64,000 nt of DNA from an uncultured Ruminococcus sp. (GTDB lineage Bacteria > Bacillota > Clostridia > Oscillospirales > Ruminococcaceae). Made by a program: the position numbers and the translations under genes. Numbering within the stretch: the first letter of the stretch is position 1; each line of letters opens with the position of its first letter. The notes under the pieces are model-generated. The model worked only from the letters and a program-made list of their open reading frames with translations. It was not told the DNA's origin and did no database searches. Shown here one piece after another: positions 14,995 to 24,202 of this stretch. Location of the stretch: assembly GCA_947176415.1 (NCBI GenBank), contig CAMWQJ010000005.1, positions 1-64,000 of the forward strand, in the 5' to 3' direction.

Positions 14995-16926
14995 TTATTC
15001 TTCTGTCTGTTTGATTTTGTTGTCGGGGGCATCGTTTACAGTGAAGTCATAAACACCCTGAAATTTTTCCTCTGTCACTTCTTCCGTATCAGCAGGGATA
15101 ACCTCCGTGCCTTCGTCTGTCTGCCAGACTCCCCACTCAATGTCATCATCATCATCTTCGTCCTCGTCGTCAAAATCAAAGTTGAAATCGATGTCAAAGT
15201 CATCATAATAATCCTCGTCGTCCATAGCGTCCCAGTCGGTATCAATGCCATATAGCGAACCTGCAAAAATCTCCGCACCCTCTGCTGAGAGTTCCTCACC
15301 GAAGCCAATCTTTACAAGAATATCATGTAAATAATTCTGTATACTCTCCTGTGAAACATACGATTCAATGTCAACGTCCGACATATCGTCGCTGTATTCC
15401 ACACAGAATGCTCCGTCACTGCTTGGAATAGCAAATTCCGCACCCTCGTTCACGGCAATATCAAGAGAGAGTGTGCCGTAATCCGTGCCGTCTATATTGA
15501 TGTCATATTTCACACCCTGTGAATTTCCGTCGGAAACAAACTCAAAGCTAATCGGACTTTCGTCAGGGATAATAAGGCTGATATTTCCCTTGACATAGCC
15601 CATATCCTCGTTTGTAACGGCATAATCCGCAAACTCAACGGAAAAAGTCTTTTCTGTTGTTTCGCCCGTCTCATAGTCATAGGAATCATAATCGGTGAAG
15701 TCTATATTTCCGCTGTAACTTCCGTTGCTTTCGTCCGCATAGAGTTCAACGCCAAAAACTTTGTCATCGTCGCCGTCAGAAACATAAAATTCTCCACGGA
15801 TATTGTCGCCGTCCTTGCCTAATGCACAGAATACGTCCATTTCATCTTCCATATAAACTCGCAAACCTCTTATATCACCACTGGGGTCGATATAAGTATC
15901 AACATTAAGCGTTTCGCCCGTGTTGCTTAACTCCGTCTCCTCAAGTTCGGTTATCATATCTTCAAATTCTGATACATACTCATCTTCCGTGCATACTCCG
16001 AAATCCTCAACGCAAAGCCTTTTTATAATGCTGTCGTTTTTCATTTCATCAAAAAGATTTATGCAGAGATTATAACAGTCCTGTTCGGTGAGTTCAGCAG
16101 AAACAACTGTATAGTCAACAGTTATGTCGCATATATCAATTGATTCTTTCTTTTCTATCTCGATATCCTCAACGGACTTATTCCAGACATCTGTATATCT
16201 GATAATAATATCCTCAAGTTCTTCGGGCGAAAGATAGTCCGAGGGGTTTTTCATTATGTCATTGAAATTAGTGTCAAGCATATCATTCACTTCGTCAAAA
16301 TAGCTTGCCATTGACATACAAAGCCATTGTTCATTGAGTTCAGGTATGCGGAAAAAATATTCCATAGCTGAATTGTCAACAGCAAAATCACCGTTTATAA
16401 TGTCCTCGCCGTTGAGAGACATGAATATATTTCCGGAAGAACTTCCGTCCTTACTGAAATTTCCCTGACTGCCAAATGATATATTGTTTATATTGTCCAC
16501 AATATCGATAAGCGTCTTTTCTTCACCAGACGTTGTGTTTCTGTAATCCTCGCCGAGAATTTCATTAAGTGCAAAGTCTTTTGCATCGTCCGTGGGTACA
16601 TATCCGAGAGTAACGGACATCTTCTGTCCTTTGCTGATTCTGTCAAGATTCTTCTGATACTTTTCTTTTGCGGTCTGTGCAAAATTCTTTGAATTTTCCT
16701 CCGTAACCCATGCATAATACTTCTCTGGCTTCATGATGCGGAGATTCACCTGATTTTTCACAAAATCAGAAACACCATAGCTTACTGCACCGCCACCGAC
16801 GATGACAAGTGCGGTTATACCACTTATAACGGCAATTTTCTTGCCCTTTTTCTTCTTCGGTATGATTTCAACACCTGAAACGGCGTTATCAAAATTTTCA
16901 TTCATGTTATTCATATTTTCTGACAT
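14995..16926 (-). CDS. Large single-pass membrane protein with acidic tail, unknown function
   Basis: A 643-residue protein with a short cytoplasmic N-terminus rich in Asn and Lys (a PKKKKGKK cluster), one transmembrane helix (about 31-53), and a large acidic extracytoplasmic part made of beta-rich repeats with YETGETTEKTFSVEF-like strands. Near the C-terminus (about 575-605) comes a run of almost only Asp, Glu, Phe and Tyr. I do not recognise a named family. The start is the ATG at 16924-16926 with GGAGGG upstream. It stands alone with its own promoter and terminator. The acidic tail could bind cations or cell-wall polymers; that is speculation. Confidence 0.75.
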   Translation of the reverse strand: MSENMNNMNENFDNAVSGVEIIPKKKKGKKIAVISGITALVIVGGGAVSYGVSDFVKNQVNLRIMKPEKYYAWVTEENSKNFAQTAKEKYQKNLDRISKGQKMSVTLGYVPTDDAKDFALNEILGEDYRNTTSGEEKTLIDIVDNINNISFGSQGNFSKDGSSSGNIFMSLNGEDIINGDFAVDNSAMEYFFRIPELNEQWLCMSMASYFDEVNDMLDTNFNDIMKNPSDYLSPEELEDIIIRYTDVWNKSVEDIEIEKKESIDICDITVDYTVVSAELTEQDCYNLCINLFDEMKNDSIIKRLCVEDFGVCTEDEYVSEFEDMITELEETELSNTGETLNVDTYIDPSGDIRGLRVYMEDEMDVFCALGKDGDNIRGEFYVSDGDDDKVFGVELYADESNGSYSGNIDFTDYDSYDYETGETTEKTFSVEFADYAVTNEDMGYVKGNISLIIPDESPISFEFVSDGNSQGVKYDINIDGTDYGTLSLDIAVNEGAEFAIPSSDGAFCVEYSDDMSDVDIESYVSQESIQNYLHDILVKIGFGEELSAEGAEIFAGSLYGIDTDWDAMDDEDYYDDFDIDFNFDFDDEDEDDDDDIEWGVWQTDEGTEVIPADTEEVTEEKFQGVYDFTVNDAPDNKIKQTEE

Positions 16927-16972
16927 AGAAACCCTCCTATCAGACGGGAAAAAATTTAGCTCCTGTAAATAT

Positions 16973-17001
16973 ATAATATCACAAAACAATTAAAAAGTCA
17001 A
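16973..17001 (-). promoter_or_regulatory. Promoter of the acidic membrane protein gene
   Basis: On the minus strand TTGACT (16996-17001), a 17-base spacer and TATTAT (16973-16978). Confidence 0.65.
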
Positions 17002-17069
17002 TAATAATAATCATAATTTCACCGTTTTGTATATTTTATGTAATTTTTTCCTTATCTCCGCAATAATTA

Positions 17070-17098
17070 TTGATAAAAATATTTTTATGTGCTATAAT
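17070..17098 (+). promoter_or_regulatory. Promoter of the AraC-type regulator gene
   Basis: TTGATA (17070-17075), a 17-base spacer and TATAAT (17093-17098) with an upstream TG, forming an extended -10. Confidence 0.7.
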
Positions 17099-17124
17099 AT
17101 AAAAAAAATCATCGGAGAATATAT

Positions 17125-17907
17125 ATGAAAATAAACAAAATAATCCTGAACTGCCGTGGCAGTAGTTCTTCAGATATTGCAATAACTTCCTGTTTCAGCC
17201 TGTTTCTTTTCCGCTCGCCTGTCGTTTTCCGTGTAAACGGTCTTTCAAAAACTTTTTCAGGAACGACCGCTTTCATATCTGGCGGAAACACTCCGCACTT
17301 CCGTTCCGTAAATCGCACAACGCTGAAATATGAGTATATAAATTTCAGTCCGTCGACAGCCGACAGGCAGTATATATTGTCACTGAATATCCCTCTTGAT
17401 ACGCCTGTCGAAATAAACAACGACTTTGTAATTGCAAATACCATAAAATCAATGAAGGCAAAATCTCTCAACAGGGGAAAACATTATGAGGAATTTATGT
17501 CACTGTCAATGCGTATAATTTTAATGACAATAAGCGAAATGCTTTTTTCGGATACGGACTTCCCTGATGTACCGAGATATGCCGAGCTTAAAAAAATAAG
17601 GCAGGATATTTTTGATAATCCTATGAGAGAATGGACAGCCGATGACATTTGCTATGAAATGGACATAAGCCGTGCATACTTTCACAGGATTTACTACAGT
17701 GCTTTCGGCACTACATACAGGCAGGACGTTATTTCAAGCCGTATATTATACGCCTCTGAAATGCTGAAAAATACTAATTTTTCGGTAAGTAAAATAGCGG
17801 AGATATGTGGTTATGACAGTCCGTCATACTTTATGAAACAGTTCCGACAGCACATGAACTGCACGCCGTCCGATTACAGAAAAAAGGCAAAAAATGAGGA
17901 GCAGTAA
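17125..17907 (+). CDS. AraC family transcriptional regulator
   Basis: A 260-residue regulator with an N-terminal beta-rich, cupin-like effector domain (about 1-110) and a C-terminal double helix-turn-helix (about 165-258), seen in WTADDICYEMDISRAYFHRIY and VSKIAEICGYDSPSYFMKQF, ending in the family signature MNCTPSDYRKK. The N-terminal domain suggests a small ligand such as a sugar, but none can be named. It converges on the oligopeptide-binding protein gene, with which it shares a terminator hairpin that includes its own stop codon. The ATG start has GGAG upstream. Confidence 0.88.
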   Translation: MKINKIILNCRGSSSSDIAITSCFSLFLFRSPVVFRVNGLSKTFSGTTAFISGGNTPHFRSVNRTTLKYEYINFSPSTADRQYILSLNIPLDTPVEINNDFVIANTIKSMKAKSLNRGKHYEEFMSLSMRIILMTISEMLFSDTDFPDVPRYAELKKIRQDIFDNPMREWTADDICYEMDISRAYFHRIYYSAFGTTYRQDVISSRILYASEMLKNTNFSVSKIAEICGYDSPSYFMKQFRQHMNCTPSDYRKKAKNEEQ

Positions 17908-17923
17908 AAAAACTGTTCCTCAT
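17889..17923 (-). terminator. Terminator for the substrate-binding protein gene, overlapping the AraC gene end
   Basis: ATGAGGAGCAGT (17894-17905) pairs with ACTGTTCCTCAT (17912-17923) over 12 positions with one G-T wobble and a 6-base loop. On the minus strand it is followed by TTTTTTG. Its right arm lies just past, and its left arm inside, the last codons of the AraC gene. Confidence 0.78.
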
Positions 17924-17928
17924 CTGGT

Positions 17929-19569
17929 TTAATTGAAATTTTTGGCGTTCCTGAAATCAACCGCACCCGTGAATGCGTCATAGACAATATCTTCATTGTC
18001 CGTGTGCATGATAAGATAGGAATTTTTATAGAAAAGCGGTATGAATCCGTAGCCGTCAAGTAATCTGCTTTCCTCCGCACAATAGCAGTCCACAAGTTCG
18101 GAAATATCCGCACAACGCCTTATTCTGTCGACGCTCTCCGCACCGTCCACCGTATACGAAAGACAGTTTTTTTCCGTAAACTGTTCTATTACAGACAAAC
18201 TACTGCAATAATCCGCCTTGAGAGGATAAAGAGCTATTGTATAGTCATTTTCCGCAATACATCGTTCAAATTCATACTTTGTAACTTCCTCTATTCCTAT
18301 ATCAAGTCCGAAAAGCTCGTGCCATTTCTGTGTGAGGCTTTGCAGACAACTGCTGTCCACAGTGCCGTTACATACAAGAATCTTCGTACTTTCAGGTGTT
18401 TCGTCATCAAGTTCTGCCTTGCCGATTTTAAAACTCCGCTTTGCCTCCTCCGCATTGTAAAATTCAAACTGTTCATCGGCGACAAGTTCACGGTAACTTC
18501 GTCCGAGAAGTTTAACGGCAGGCGGAATAATTCCGCAGGCTGTTTTCAAATCCGTGCCATCTATGTCTTCGGCAAGTTTACGGCGGTCTGTCGAAAGTGC
18601 GAATGCCTGACGGATATTTTTATTTGAATACTGCTTGTTTTCAGGACTGAAAACAAGTCCGAGCGTAACGGAACTTTCCGCCGTTACGGTATATTTATCG
18701 GGATTAAGTCCATGTGTACTGAGAGTCGAAAAACACTCAATATCGCCGTTTTTAAACATATTCCTTATATCGTCCTCGCTCGACTCAATCGTAAAATTAA
18801 GATACGACGGACAAATGTCATTTGTCTCGCTCCTGTTCGGCTCGTTGCGTTTCATGTAGAGAATGTTATTTACTCCGTATGGGTCATAAAACCACTGCCT
18901 TACGTAAAAAGCACCGTTTGACATTACGGAACGGTCGTCAAGTCCGTAACGCCCTTTTGTTGAATAGAAAAAATCCCTGTTGCAAGGCATTGCCGGATTA
19001 GTGGCGAGAAGTCCGAGAAACTCCGCCGACGGATAGTCCAGCGAGATATTAAGTGTATAGTCATCAACTGCAATCAGCCCCGCCGTTTCGGGAAGAGCTT
19101 TTCCGGAAATTATATTTCCGCCGTTGCGTATACATGAAAAACTCTCCGCATACGGTGAGTGCATGGCAGGGTCGAGAATCCGCCTCAGTGCAAAAACATA
19201 GTCCTGAGAAGTTACGGGAAAATATTCGTCGTCGTCTATTATGTCGTCATTGTTTTTGTCGAAATACCAGTAGTTATCACGCCTTAAATTAAAAGTATAC
19301 TCCATACCGTCAGCGGAAACGGTATAGCTTTCGGCATTACCGCACATAATATTTCCGTTTGTATCAGTAGTCATCAGTCCGCTGTAAAGATTTTTAATAA
19401 TAGTGTTCGATGCCGAATCCGTCGCAAATTGAGGGTCAAGGCTTTTAGGGTTGCCAAGGATTGATACGTCATACATATGCCCCATACCGTCGCCCCTGTC
19501 GTTGTTTCCGCAGGAACAGACAAAAGCCGTAAAAAATATAACAGATATAATAAATGCAAGTCTTTTCAA
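17929..19569 (-). CDS. Oligopeptide-type ABC transporter substrate-binding lipoprotein
   Basis: A 546-residue family 5 extracellular solute-binding protein (OppA/DppA type). A lipoprotein signal ends at the lipobox VCSC near residue 20, then the mature part follows with typical stretches such as SILGNPKSLDPQFATDSAS and VDDYTLNISLDYPSAEFL. It would capture peptides or similar ligands for an ABC importer, but no permease or ATPase genes are adjacent, so it is an orphan. The start is a TTG at 19567-19569 preceded by GGAGAGAGAT. It follows the VanY-like gene by 23 bases and is probably co-transcribed with it. Confidence 0.88.
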   Translation of the reverse strand: MKRLAFIISVIFFTAFVCSCGNNDRGDGMGHMYDVSILGNPKSLDPQFATDSASNTIIKNLYSGLMTTDTNGNIMCGNAESYTVSADGMEYTFNLRRDNYWYFDKNNDDIIDDDEYFPVTSQDYVFALRRILDPAMHSPYAESFSCIRNGGNIISGKALPETAGLIAVDDYTLNISLDYPSAEFLGLLATNPAMPCNRDFFYSTKGRYGLDDRSVMSNGAFYVRQWFYDPYGVNNILYMKRNEPNRSETNDICPSYLNFTIESSEDDIRNMFKNGDIECFSTLSTHGLNPDKYTVTAESSVTLGLVFSPENKQYSNKNIRQAFALSTDRRKLAEDIDGTDLKTACGIIPPAVKLLGRSYRELVADEQFEFYNAEEAKRSFKIGKAELDDETPESTKILVCNGTVDSSCLQSLTQKWHELFGLDIGIEEVTKYEFERCIAENDYTIALYPLKADYCSSLSVIEQFTEKNCLSYTVDGAESVDRIRRCADISELVDCYCAEESRLLDGYGFIPLFYKNSYLIMHTDNEDIVYDAFTGAVDFRNAKNFN

Positions 19570-19592
19570 ATCTCTCTCCGCTTTTCTGTTTA

Positions 19593-20741
19593 TCAGTTTA
19601 CTTTGACGGTAACAATAAAGCCGTCCTCATTGTTTCCTGAAATTTCATATTCCATGCTCTCAGGTACACCTATATCTGTAGTCTGTCCGTAATCCGACGG
19701 AACGAAATAGACGTTATAAAGGCTTTTTCCCGACGAAATTTCAAGAGGCTTGTTGATAGTATATGATTTTAATTTTTCAATATACTCCTCAAGACACAGA
19801 TTATTCTGCTTTATATATGTAGAATGCGGTACGCCTACATAGCGGTAAGTCTGAGTTCTCGCCCTTTCGCCTGTTATATTGTCCTTGCCGTCGGGGTATC
19901 TTACAATAAATCCGTAATCCGAGGCGTGTTCGTCAATCCATGCGTATACGCCTGTAGGGGAATAATATCCCGAGCTTGAACCGTCCTGCGGAAATACGCC
20001 CATGTCAAAGCTCCTGCCTGTGTGATAGTCCGAAAAACCGCCGAGCGTGTAGGAAGTTCCCTCGCTGTATTTCTGATTCTGCCACTCCATAGACCTGTAT
20101 CCGCCTATGACTATAATATCTGTGTTGTTTTTTGTCTCGGCAAAATCCTGCATAAACTGATTAAGATGACTGATTACTTCCGAATCGAGACTTACTTCCA
20201 AATCGCTTACGCCGTAATATTTGTTATCGATATGGTCGTAAAGAGTAACTATATCCGTATCGCCTGTCCTGAACTGATATATATGCATTGCATTTACAAG
20301 CAGAAGATTTCCGCTGTACGCCTGCGTGCTGTCAACCTGTATATTCCTGTATCCTTCGGGGATTTTTTCCTTTACATATGTAACGGTTGTTGTCGTGGTT
20401 GATTCTTCCGTTGTCGTCGATTCTTCGGCAGTTGCCGTTGTTGTTGCCGTATACTCTGCCGTCTGTTCTGCTGTCGTAATAATATTTTCTGTCGTCGCCG
20501 TCATAACAATCTCTTCCGTCGGTTCTGTCACTGCCGAATTGTTTTCTGTCTGTTCACTGTCAGTCATCACCGAAAAATTGTCTACGCTGTCAGGCTGTCT
20601 GTCGTCGTCGCTTTTAAGCATACCGCTTACACATGACTTCACTGCAATCATAAGTACAATGACTGCAAGAAGTACTGCACCAATACGGTCATAACGCACT
20701 CTGTATCTCCTGCGTTGTCGTCGTTGACTTCCTTTGTTCAT
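19593..20741 (-). CDS. VanY-like (peptidase M15B) membrane protein lacking usual zinc ligands
   Basis: A 382-residue protein: basic N-terminus, one membrane helix (about 20-38), a Thr/Glu/Ser-rich spacer (about 50-122) and a C-terminal D,D-carboxypeptidase-like domain (about 135-345). The fold is recognisable from VIGGYRS, YHTGRSFD and YRYVGVPHS. The zinc and catalytic residues expected in the motifs SxHxxGxxxD and EPWHxRYVG are mostly replaced: Tyr239 where His is expected (with His240 next to it), Arg295 for the Glu and Thr298 for the second His; Asp246 is kept. It may be catalytically inactive or use shifted ligands. Own promoter; the oligopeptide-binding protein follows. Confidence 0.82.
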   Translation of the reverse strand: MNKGSQRRQRRRYRVRYDRIGAVLLAVIVLMIAVKSCVSGMLKSDDDRQPDSVDNFSVMTDSEQTENNSAVTEPTEEIVMTATTENIITTAEQTAEYTATTTATAEESTTTEESTTTTTVTYVKEKIPEGYRNIQVDSTQAYSGNLLLVNAMHIYQFRTGDTDIVTLYDHIDNKYYGVSDLEVSLDSEVISHLNQFMQDFAETKNNTDIIVIGGYRSMEWQNQKYSEGTSYTLGGFSDYHTGRSFDMGVFPQDGSSSGYYSPTGVYAWIDEHASDYGFIVRYPDGKDNITGERARTQTYRYVGVPHSTYIKQNNLCLEEYIEKLKSYTINKPLEISSGKSLYNVYFVPSDYGQTTDIGVPESMEYEISGNNEDGFIVTVKVN

Positions 20742-20778
20742 AACATTCTATCTCTCCTTTTTTCTGTAATCAATCTAA

Positions 20779-20807
20779 ATTATATCACAATCTGTAAAAT
20801 ATGTAAA
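20779..20807 (-). promoter_or_regulatory. Promoter of the VanY-like gene
   Basis: On the minus strand TTTACA (20802-20807), a 17-base spacer and TATAAT (20779-20784). Confidence 0.7.
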
Positions 20808-20830
20808 GCGTTTTTTCGGTTTTTCGATAT

Positions 20831-20872
20831 AAAAAAACAGGTCTGCATATAAAAGCAAACCTGTTTTTTTTA
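20831..20872 (-). terminator. Terminator at the end of the long minus-strand operon
   Basis: AACAGGTCTGC (20836-20846) pairs with GCAAACCTGTT (20855-20865) with one mismatch; flanking A- and T-runs favour termination on the minus strand just past the stop at 20874. Confidence 0.85.
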
Positions 20873-20873
20873 A

Positions 20874-21530
20874 TCAGTGAATCATTTCAGATATATATTT
20901 TCCGTTACGCTTACGTGCGTATATTACCATAAATTTATCGCCGATATCCGGAGGTCGTCTTTCAAAGACCGTTGTCCCTGTCTGACTGTTTCCGTCGTCG
21001 TCGGTATAGCTGTATTTTGCAGGATAGAAAAGTTTTCCTTTGTTGTCCTTTTCCATAGTCACCTCAAATATTTCTCCCTCACAGCTTTTTCCGCTGGCTT
21101 TAAGAAGACGATAATTTGCAGACGAATCAAACGATGCCCACAGTATAAATATTCCTGCACCAAAAAAGAAAAGAATAAGTGCATACATAAGCACAATAAG
21201 CACAATATTTGATTCCTGATATACTTTATGCGGATTGTCAGGCATGACATAACCGTCAAGCGTCTGATTCAGGTGCGGAGGAAATCCGCCCATAATCAGT
21301 TCTGCCTTAACAAATTCACCCGAATCGTCCTTATATTTTACTCTTATATCATAATGTTTAAGAATATGCTGATAGGAATAAACTGTACACTGAACTTTCT
21401 TTCCGTCTTTTTTATAGTCAGTCTTATTAAACGTTGTAACGTTAAACATTATAATGGAAATCACAACAAGAAACAGACCAATAATAATACCTTTCAATAA
21501 TTCAGGTTTTTTAAGATTTCGACTGTCCAT
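20874..21530 (-). CDS. DUF3592-like membrane protein
   Basis: A 218-residue protein with two membrane helices (about 15-32 and 104-128) and two soluble beta-rich halves with similar strands (KKVQCTVYSYQHIL and KSCEGEIFEVTMEKD), each followed by a Tyr-rich strand, suggesting an internal repeat. This layout resembles DUF3592 proteins, whose function is unknown. It starts three bases after the transketolase C-terminal gene and ends at a terminator, so it is the last gene of the operon. Confidence 0.65.
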   Translation of the reverse strand: MDSRNLKKPELLKGIIIGLFLVVISIIMFNVTTFNKTDYKKDGKKVQCTVYSYQHILKHYDIRVKYKDDSGEFVKAELIMGGFPPHLNQTLDGYVMPDNPHKVYQESNIVLIVLMYALILFFFGAGIFILWASFDSSANYRLLKASGKSCEGEIFEVTMEKDNKGKLFYPAKYSYTDDDGNSQTGTTVFERRPPDIGDKFMVIYARKRNGKYISEMIH

Positions 21531-21533
21531 AAA

Positions 21534-22478
21534 TTACTTGAGTTTTACGGCTTCTTTTGTCTTACTTACAATATTTTCTGCCGAAAGTCCGAACTGTTTA
21601 AGCAAATCAACCGCAGGACCTGAATGTCCGAAAACATCATTTACACCTATCTTCACAACAGGTACGGGACAACATTCTGTTACTGCTTCCGCAATAGCCG
21701 AACCAAGTCCGCCTATAACGCTGTGTTCCTCTGCCGTTACAATAACGCCAGTTTCCTTTGCACAACGACAGATAAGCTCCTTGTCAAGCGGTTTTATCGT
21801 GTGGATATTTACAACTCTTGCGGAAATTCCCTCTTTTCCGAGTATTTCCGAAGCCTGTAAAGCCTCGTTTACCATAAGACCTGTGGCAACGATAGTAACA
21901 TCTTTTCCGTCTCTCATTGTAACGCCCTTGCCGAGTTCAAATTTATAGTCACTGTTATTTATTACGGGAACGGCGAGCCTGCCGAAACGCATATATACAG
22001 GACCTTCAAACTCAACCGCACATCTTACCGCCTGTCTTGCCTCGATGTCGTCACATGGATTTATTATTGTCATTCCGGGAATTGTACGCATAAGTGCTAT
22101 ATCCTCGTTGCACTGATGTGTTGCACCGTCCTCGCCTACTGAAATTCCTGCGTGAGTTGCACCAATCTTTACATTAAGATGCGGATAGCCGATAGAGTTT
22201 CTCACTATCTCAAACGCACGACCCGCCGCAAACATTGCAAACGTACTCGCAAATGGAATTTTTCCGCAAGAAGCAAGTCCTGCCGCAACGCCCATCATAT
22301 TTGCCTCTGCAATTCCGCAGTCAAAGAATCTTTCAGGATATGCTTTCTTGAAAATATTTGTCTTTGTGGCTTCCGCAAGGTCTGCGTCAAGCACAACGAG
22401 GTTTTCATATTCTTCTGCCAGTTCCCTAAGTGTTTCTCCGTAACTCTCACGTGTAGCTTTTTTGATAACATCTGCCAT
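21534..22478 (-). CDS. Transketolase, C-terminal (pyrimidine-binding) subunit
   Basis: With the upstream gene it forms a split transketolase that moves two-carbon units between sugar phosphates in the pentose phosphate pathway. This 314-residue half holds the Pyr domain, with ADLAEATKTN, the GIAEANMMGVAAGLA segment including the thiamine-activating Glu, and the C-terminal regulatory domain. The ATG at 22476-22478 is chosen since GGAGGG precedes it by nine bases; the gap to the N-terminal subunit stop is five bases. A deoxyxylulose-phosphate synthase-like activity is unlikely because the two-gene arrangement is the usual archaeal and clostridial transketolase. Confidence 0.93.
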   Translation of the reverse strand: MADVIKKATRESYGETLRELAEEYENLVVLDADLAEATKTNIFKKAYPERFFDCGIAEANMMGVAAGLASCGKIPFASTFAMFAAGRAFEIVRNSIGYPHLNVKIGATHAGISVGEDGATHQCNEDIALMRTIPGMTIINPCDDIEARQAVRCAVEFEGPVYMRFGRLAVPVINNSDYKFELGKGVTMRDGKDVTIVATGLMVNEALQASEILGKEGISARVVNIHTIKPLDKELICRCAKETGVIVTAEEHSVIGGLGSAIAEAVTECCPVPVVKIGVNDVFGHSGPAVDLLKQFGLSAENIVSKTKEAVKLK

Positions 22479-22483
22479 ATAAA

Positions 22484-23323
22484 TCAACCCTCCAGTTCTT
22501 TCAGCTGTGCATTGAGTTCTGCCATTGCTGTTTCATACTGTTCCTTGTTCGGAGCTTTTCCGTGCCAGCCGACCTGATTTTCCATGAACGATACGCCCTT
22601 GCCCTTTACTGACTTCTGAATAATTGCAACAGGCTTGCCCTTTATGGTTTCAGCTTCCGAAAAAGCCCTGTCTATGTCGTCAAAATCATGACCGTCAGCC
22701 GTTATTACGTGCCAGCCAAAAGCCTCGAATTTATCCGTAATAGGCTCAGGAGAGCAAACCTCTGTTATCTTGCCGTCAATCTGCAAACCGTTATTGTCAA
22801 CCACAGCAACGAGATTATCCAGCTTATAATGCGAAGCAAACATACAGGCTTCCCAGACCTGTCCCTCTTCAATTTCTCCGTCGCCGAGAATTGCGTATAC
22901 TTTATAAGACTTGTTGTCGAGTTTTCCCGAAAGAGCCATACCGCACGCAACGGAAATACCCTGTCCGAGTGAACCGCTTGACATATCAACGCCCTTTATA
23001 TTAATGCAGGGGTGTCCTTGTAAAGCTGAACCGATATGACGGAGCGTCTTTAATTCTTCTTCAGGAAAAAATCCTTTCTGTGCAAGCACGGCATAAAGTG
23101 CGGGGGCTGTGTGACCTTTTGAAAGCACAAGTCTGTCCCTGTCAGGATTTTCGGGATTTTCGGGGTCGATATTCATTTTGTTATAATAAAGATATGTCAG
23201 CGTGTCACTTATCGAAAGCGAGCCACCGGGGTGTCCTGATTTTGCGTTATAAGTTCCCTCAATAACGCCCATTCTTACTTTGCAGGCTTTTTTCTGCAAA
23301 TCTTTTTTTGTAGATGCGTCCAT
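22484..23323 (-). CDS. Transketolase, N-terminal (thiamine diphosphate-binding) subunit
   Basis: Partner of the downstream subunit. The 279-residue protein carries the PP domain with SGHPGGSLS near the start, the diphosphate and magnesium motif GDGEIEEGQVWEA followed by the Asn of VVDNNG, and VLSKGHTAPALYA. The start is the ATG at 23321-23323, five bases after GGAGG; an earlier in-frame ATG overlaps that ribosome site and is less likely. It follows the HAD phosphatase gene by 42 bases in the same direction. Confidence 0.93.
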   Translation of the reverse strand: MDASTKKDLQKKACKVRMGVIEGTYNAKSGHPGGSLSISDTLTYLYYNKMNIDPENPENPDRDRLVLSKGHTAPALYAVLAQKGFFPEEELKTLRHIGSALQGHPCINIKGVDMSSGSLGQGISVACGMALSGKLDNKSYKVYAILGDGEIEEGQVWEACMFASHYKLDNLVAVVDNNGLQIDGKITEVCSPEPITDKFEAFGWHVITADGHDFDDIDRAFSEAETIKGKPVAIIQKSVKGKGVSFMENQVGWHGKAPNKEQYETAMAELNAQLKELEG

Positions 23324-23365
23324 AATAACCTCCATGTGTTATTTATTTTTACGGCACTGCCGTTT

Positions 23366-24187
23366 TTAACTTATACATCTGTCAATTATATATTCAATAA
23401 GTTCAGCCACTGCTCCGCCGTCAGAAGTATTTTTTAGAATTATATCAGCCTTTTTCTTAACTGTCTCCTCGGCATTTGCAGGACAAGCACCGATATCCGC
23501 CGATTCAATCATTTCAATATCATTGTCAAAGTCCCCGACGGCAACAAAAGTACAGTTCTCCATACCGTCAAGTTTTCTGTACTCGTTTAGTGCCGAACCC
23601 TTGCTTATTCCGTGCGGTAACATCTCAATGAATATATCCGCCGATTTTACAAAATCAACTTCGCTGTAATTTTTATTTCTTATAACTTTTTCGGCACGGG
23701 AAATATTTTCCTCAGACATGGCAAAAAGAACTTTCTGCCACTCCTCTCTCGGAATCTCGGAAATATCCATATATATCGGGGAAATACCACAAAGATTTGT
23801 ATGTCTCTGCTGATACTCATTGTTTCGGAAAATATACGTTCCGTCGGTTTTAAGCACCTCACCGCCAGCCCAGTCCATTATATTTATAAGCTCCTCGGCT
23901 GTTTTGTATGCACTTTCGGGGAGATATTCCGCATACAGAATTTCCCCCGTAGTATAGTCATAAATCACACCGCCGTTATAAAGCACAACAGGAAATTTCA
24001 GACTAATCATTTTCCTGTACTGCTCGAAAGCCTCAAAAGTACGCCCCGTCGAGACGGTAAACTTTCCGCCGAGTGATATAAATTTTTCAATTGCATTCCT
24101 GTCTTTTTCTGAAATTATCTTGTCAGAAGTGAGAAGTGTTCCGTCCATATCGGACATAAGCACAACTCTGGATATATCTTCAAACAA
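23366..24187 (-). CDS. Cof-type HAD superfamily phosphatase
   Basis: A predicted sugar-phosphate or nucleotide phosphatase of the HAD-IIB (Cof) group, about 273 residues. Motif I is SDMDGTLLTSDK with the nucleophile Asp, motif II lies in FTVSTGRTFE, motif III has the Lys in HGISKGSALNEY, and motif IV is VGDFDNDIEM. The substrate cannot be predicted. I chose the TTG at 24185-24187, eight bases after GAGG; a GTG three codons earlier overlaps the ribosome site. It lies between the rluD-like gene and the transketolase genes, all on the same strand with short gaps. Confidence 0.9.
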   Translation of the reverse strand: MFEDISRVVLMSDMDGTLLTSDKIISEKDRNAIEKFISLGGKFTVSTGRTFEAFEQYRKMISLKFPVVLYNGGVIYDYTTGEILYAEYLPESAYKTAEELINIMDWAGGEVLKTDGTYIFRNNEYQQRHTNLCGISPIYMDISEIPREEWQKVLFAMSEENISRAEKVIRNKNYSEVDFVKSADIFIEMLPHGISKGSALNEYRKLDGMENCTFVAVGDFDNDIEMIESADIGACPANAEETVKKKADIILKNTSDGGAVAELIEYIIDRCIS

Positions 24188-24202
24188 AATTATCACCTCT
24201 TT

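Noticed and set aside
17109-17471. 120-codon minus-strand frame opposite the AraC gene
   Set aside because: Antisense shadow of a clear AraC family gene; no promoter or ribosome site.
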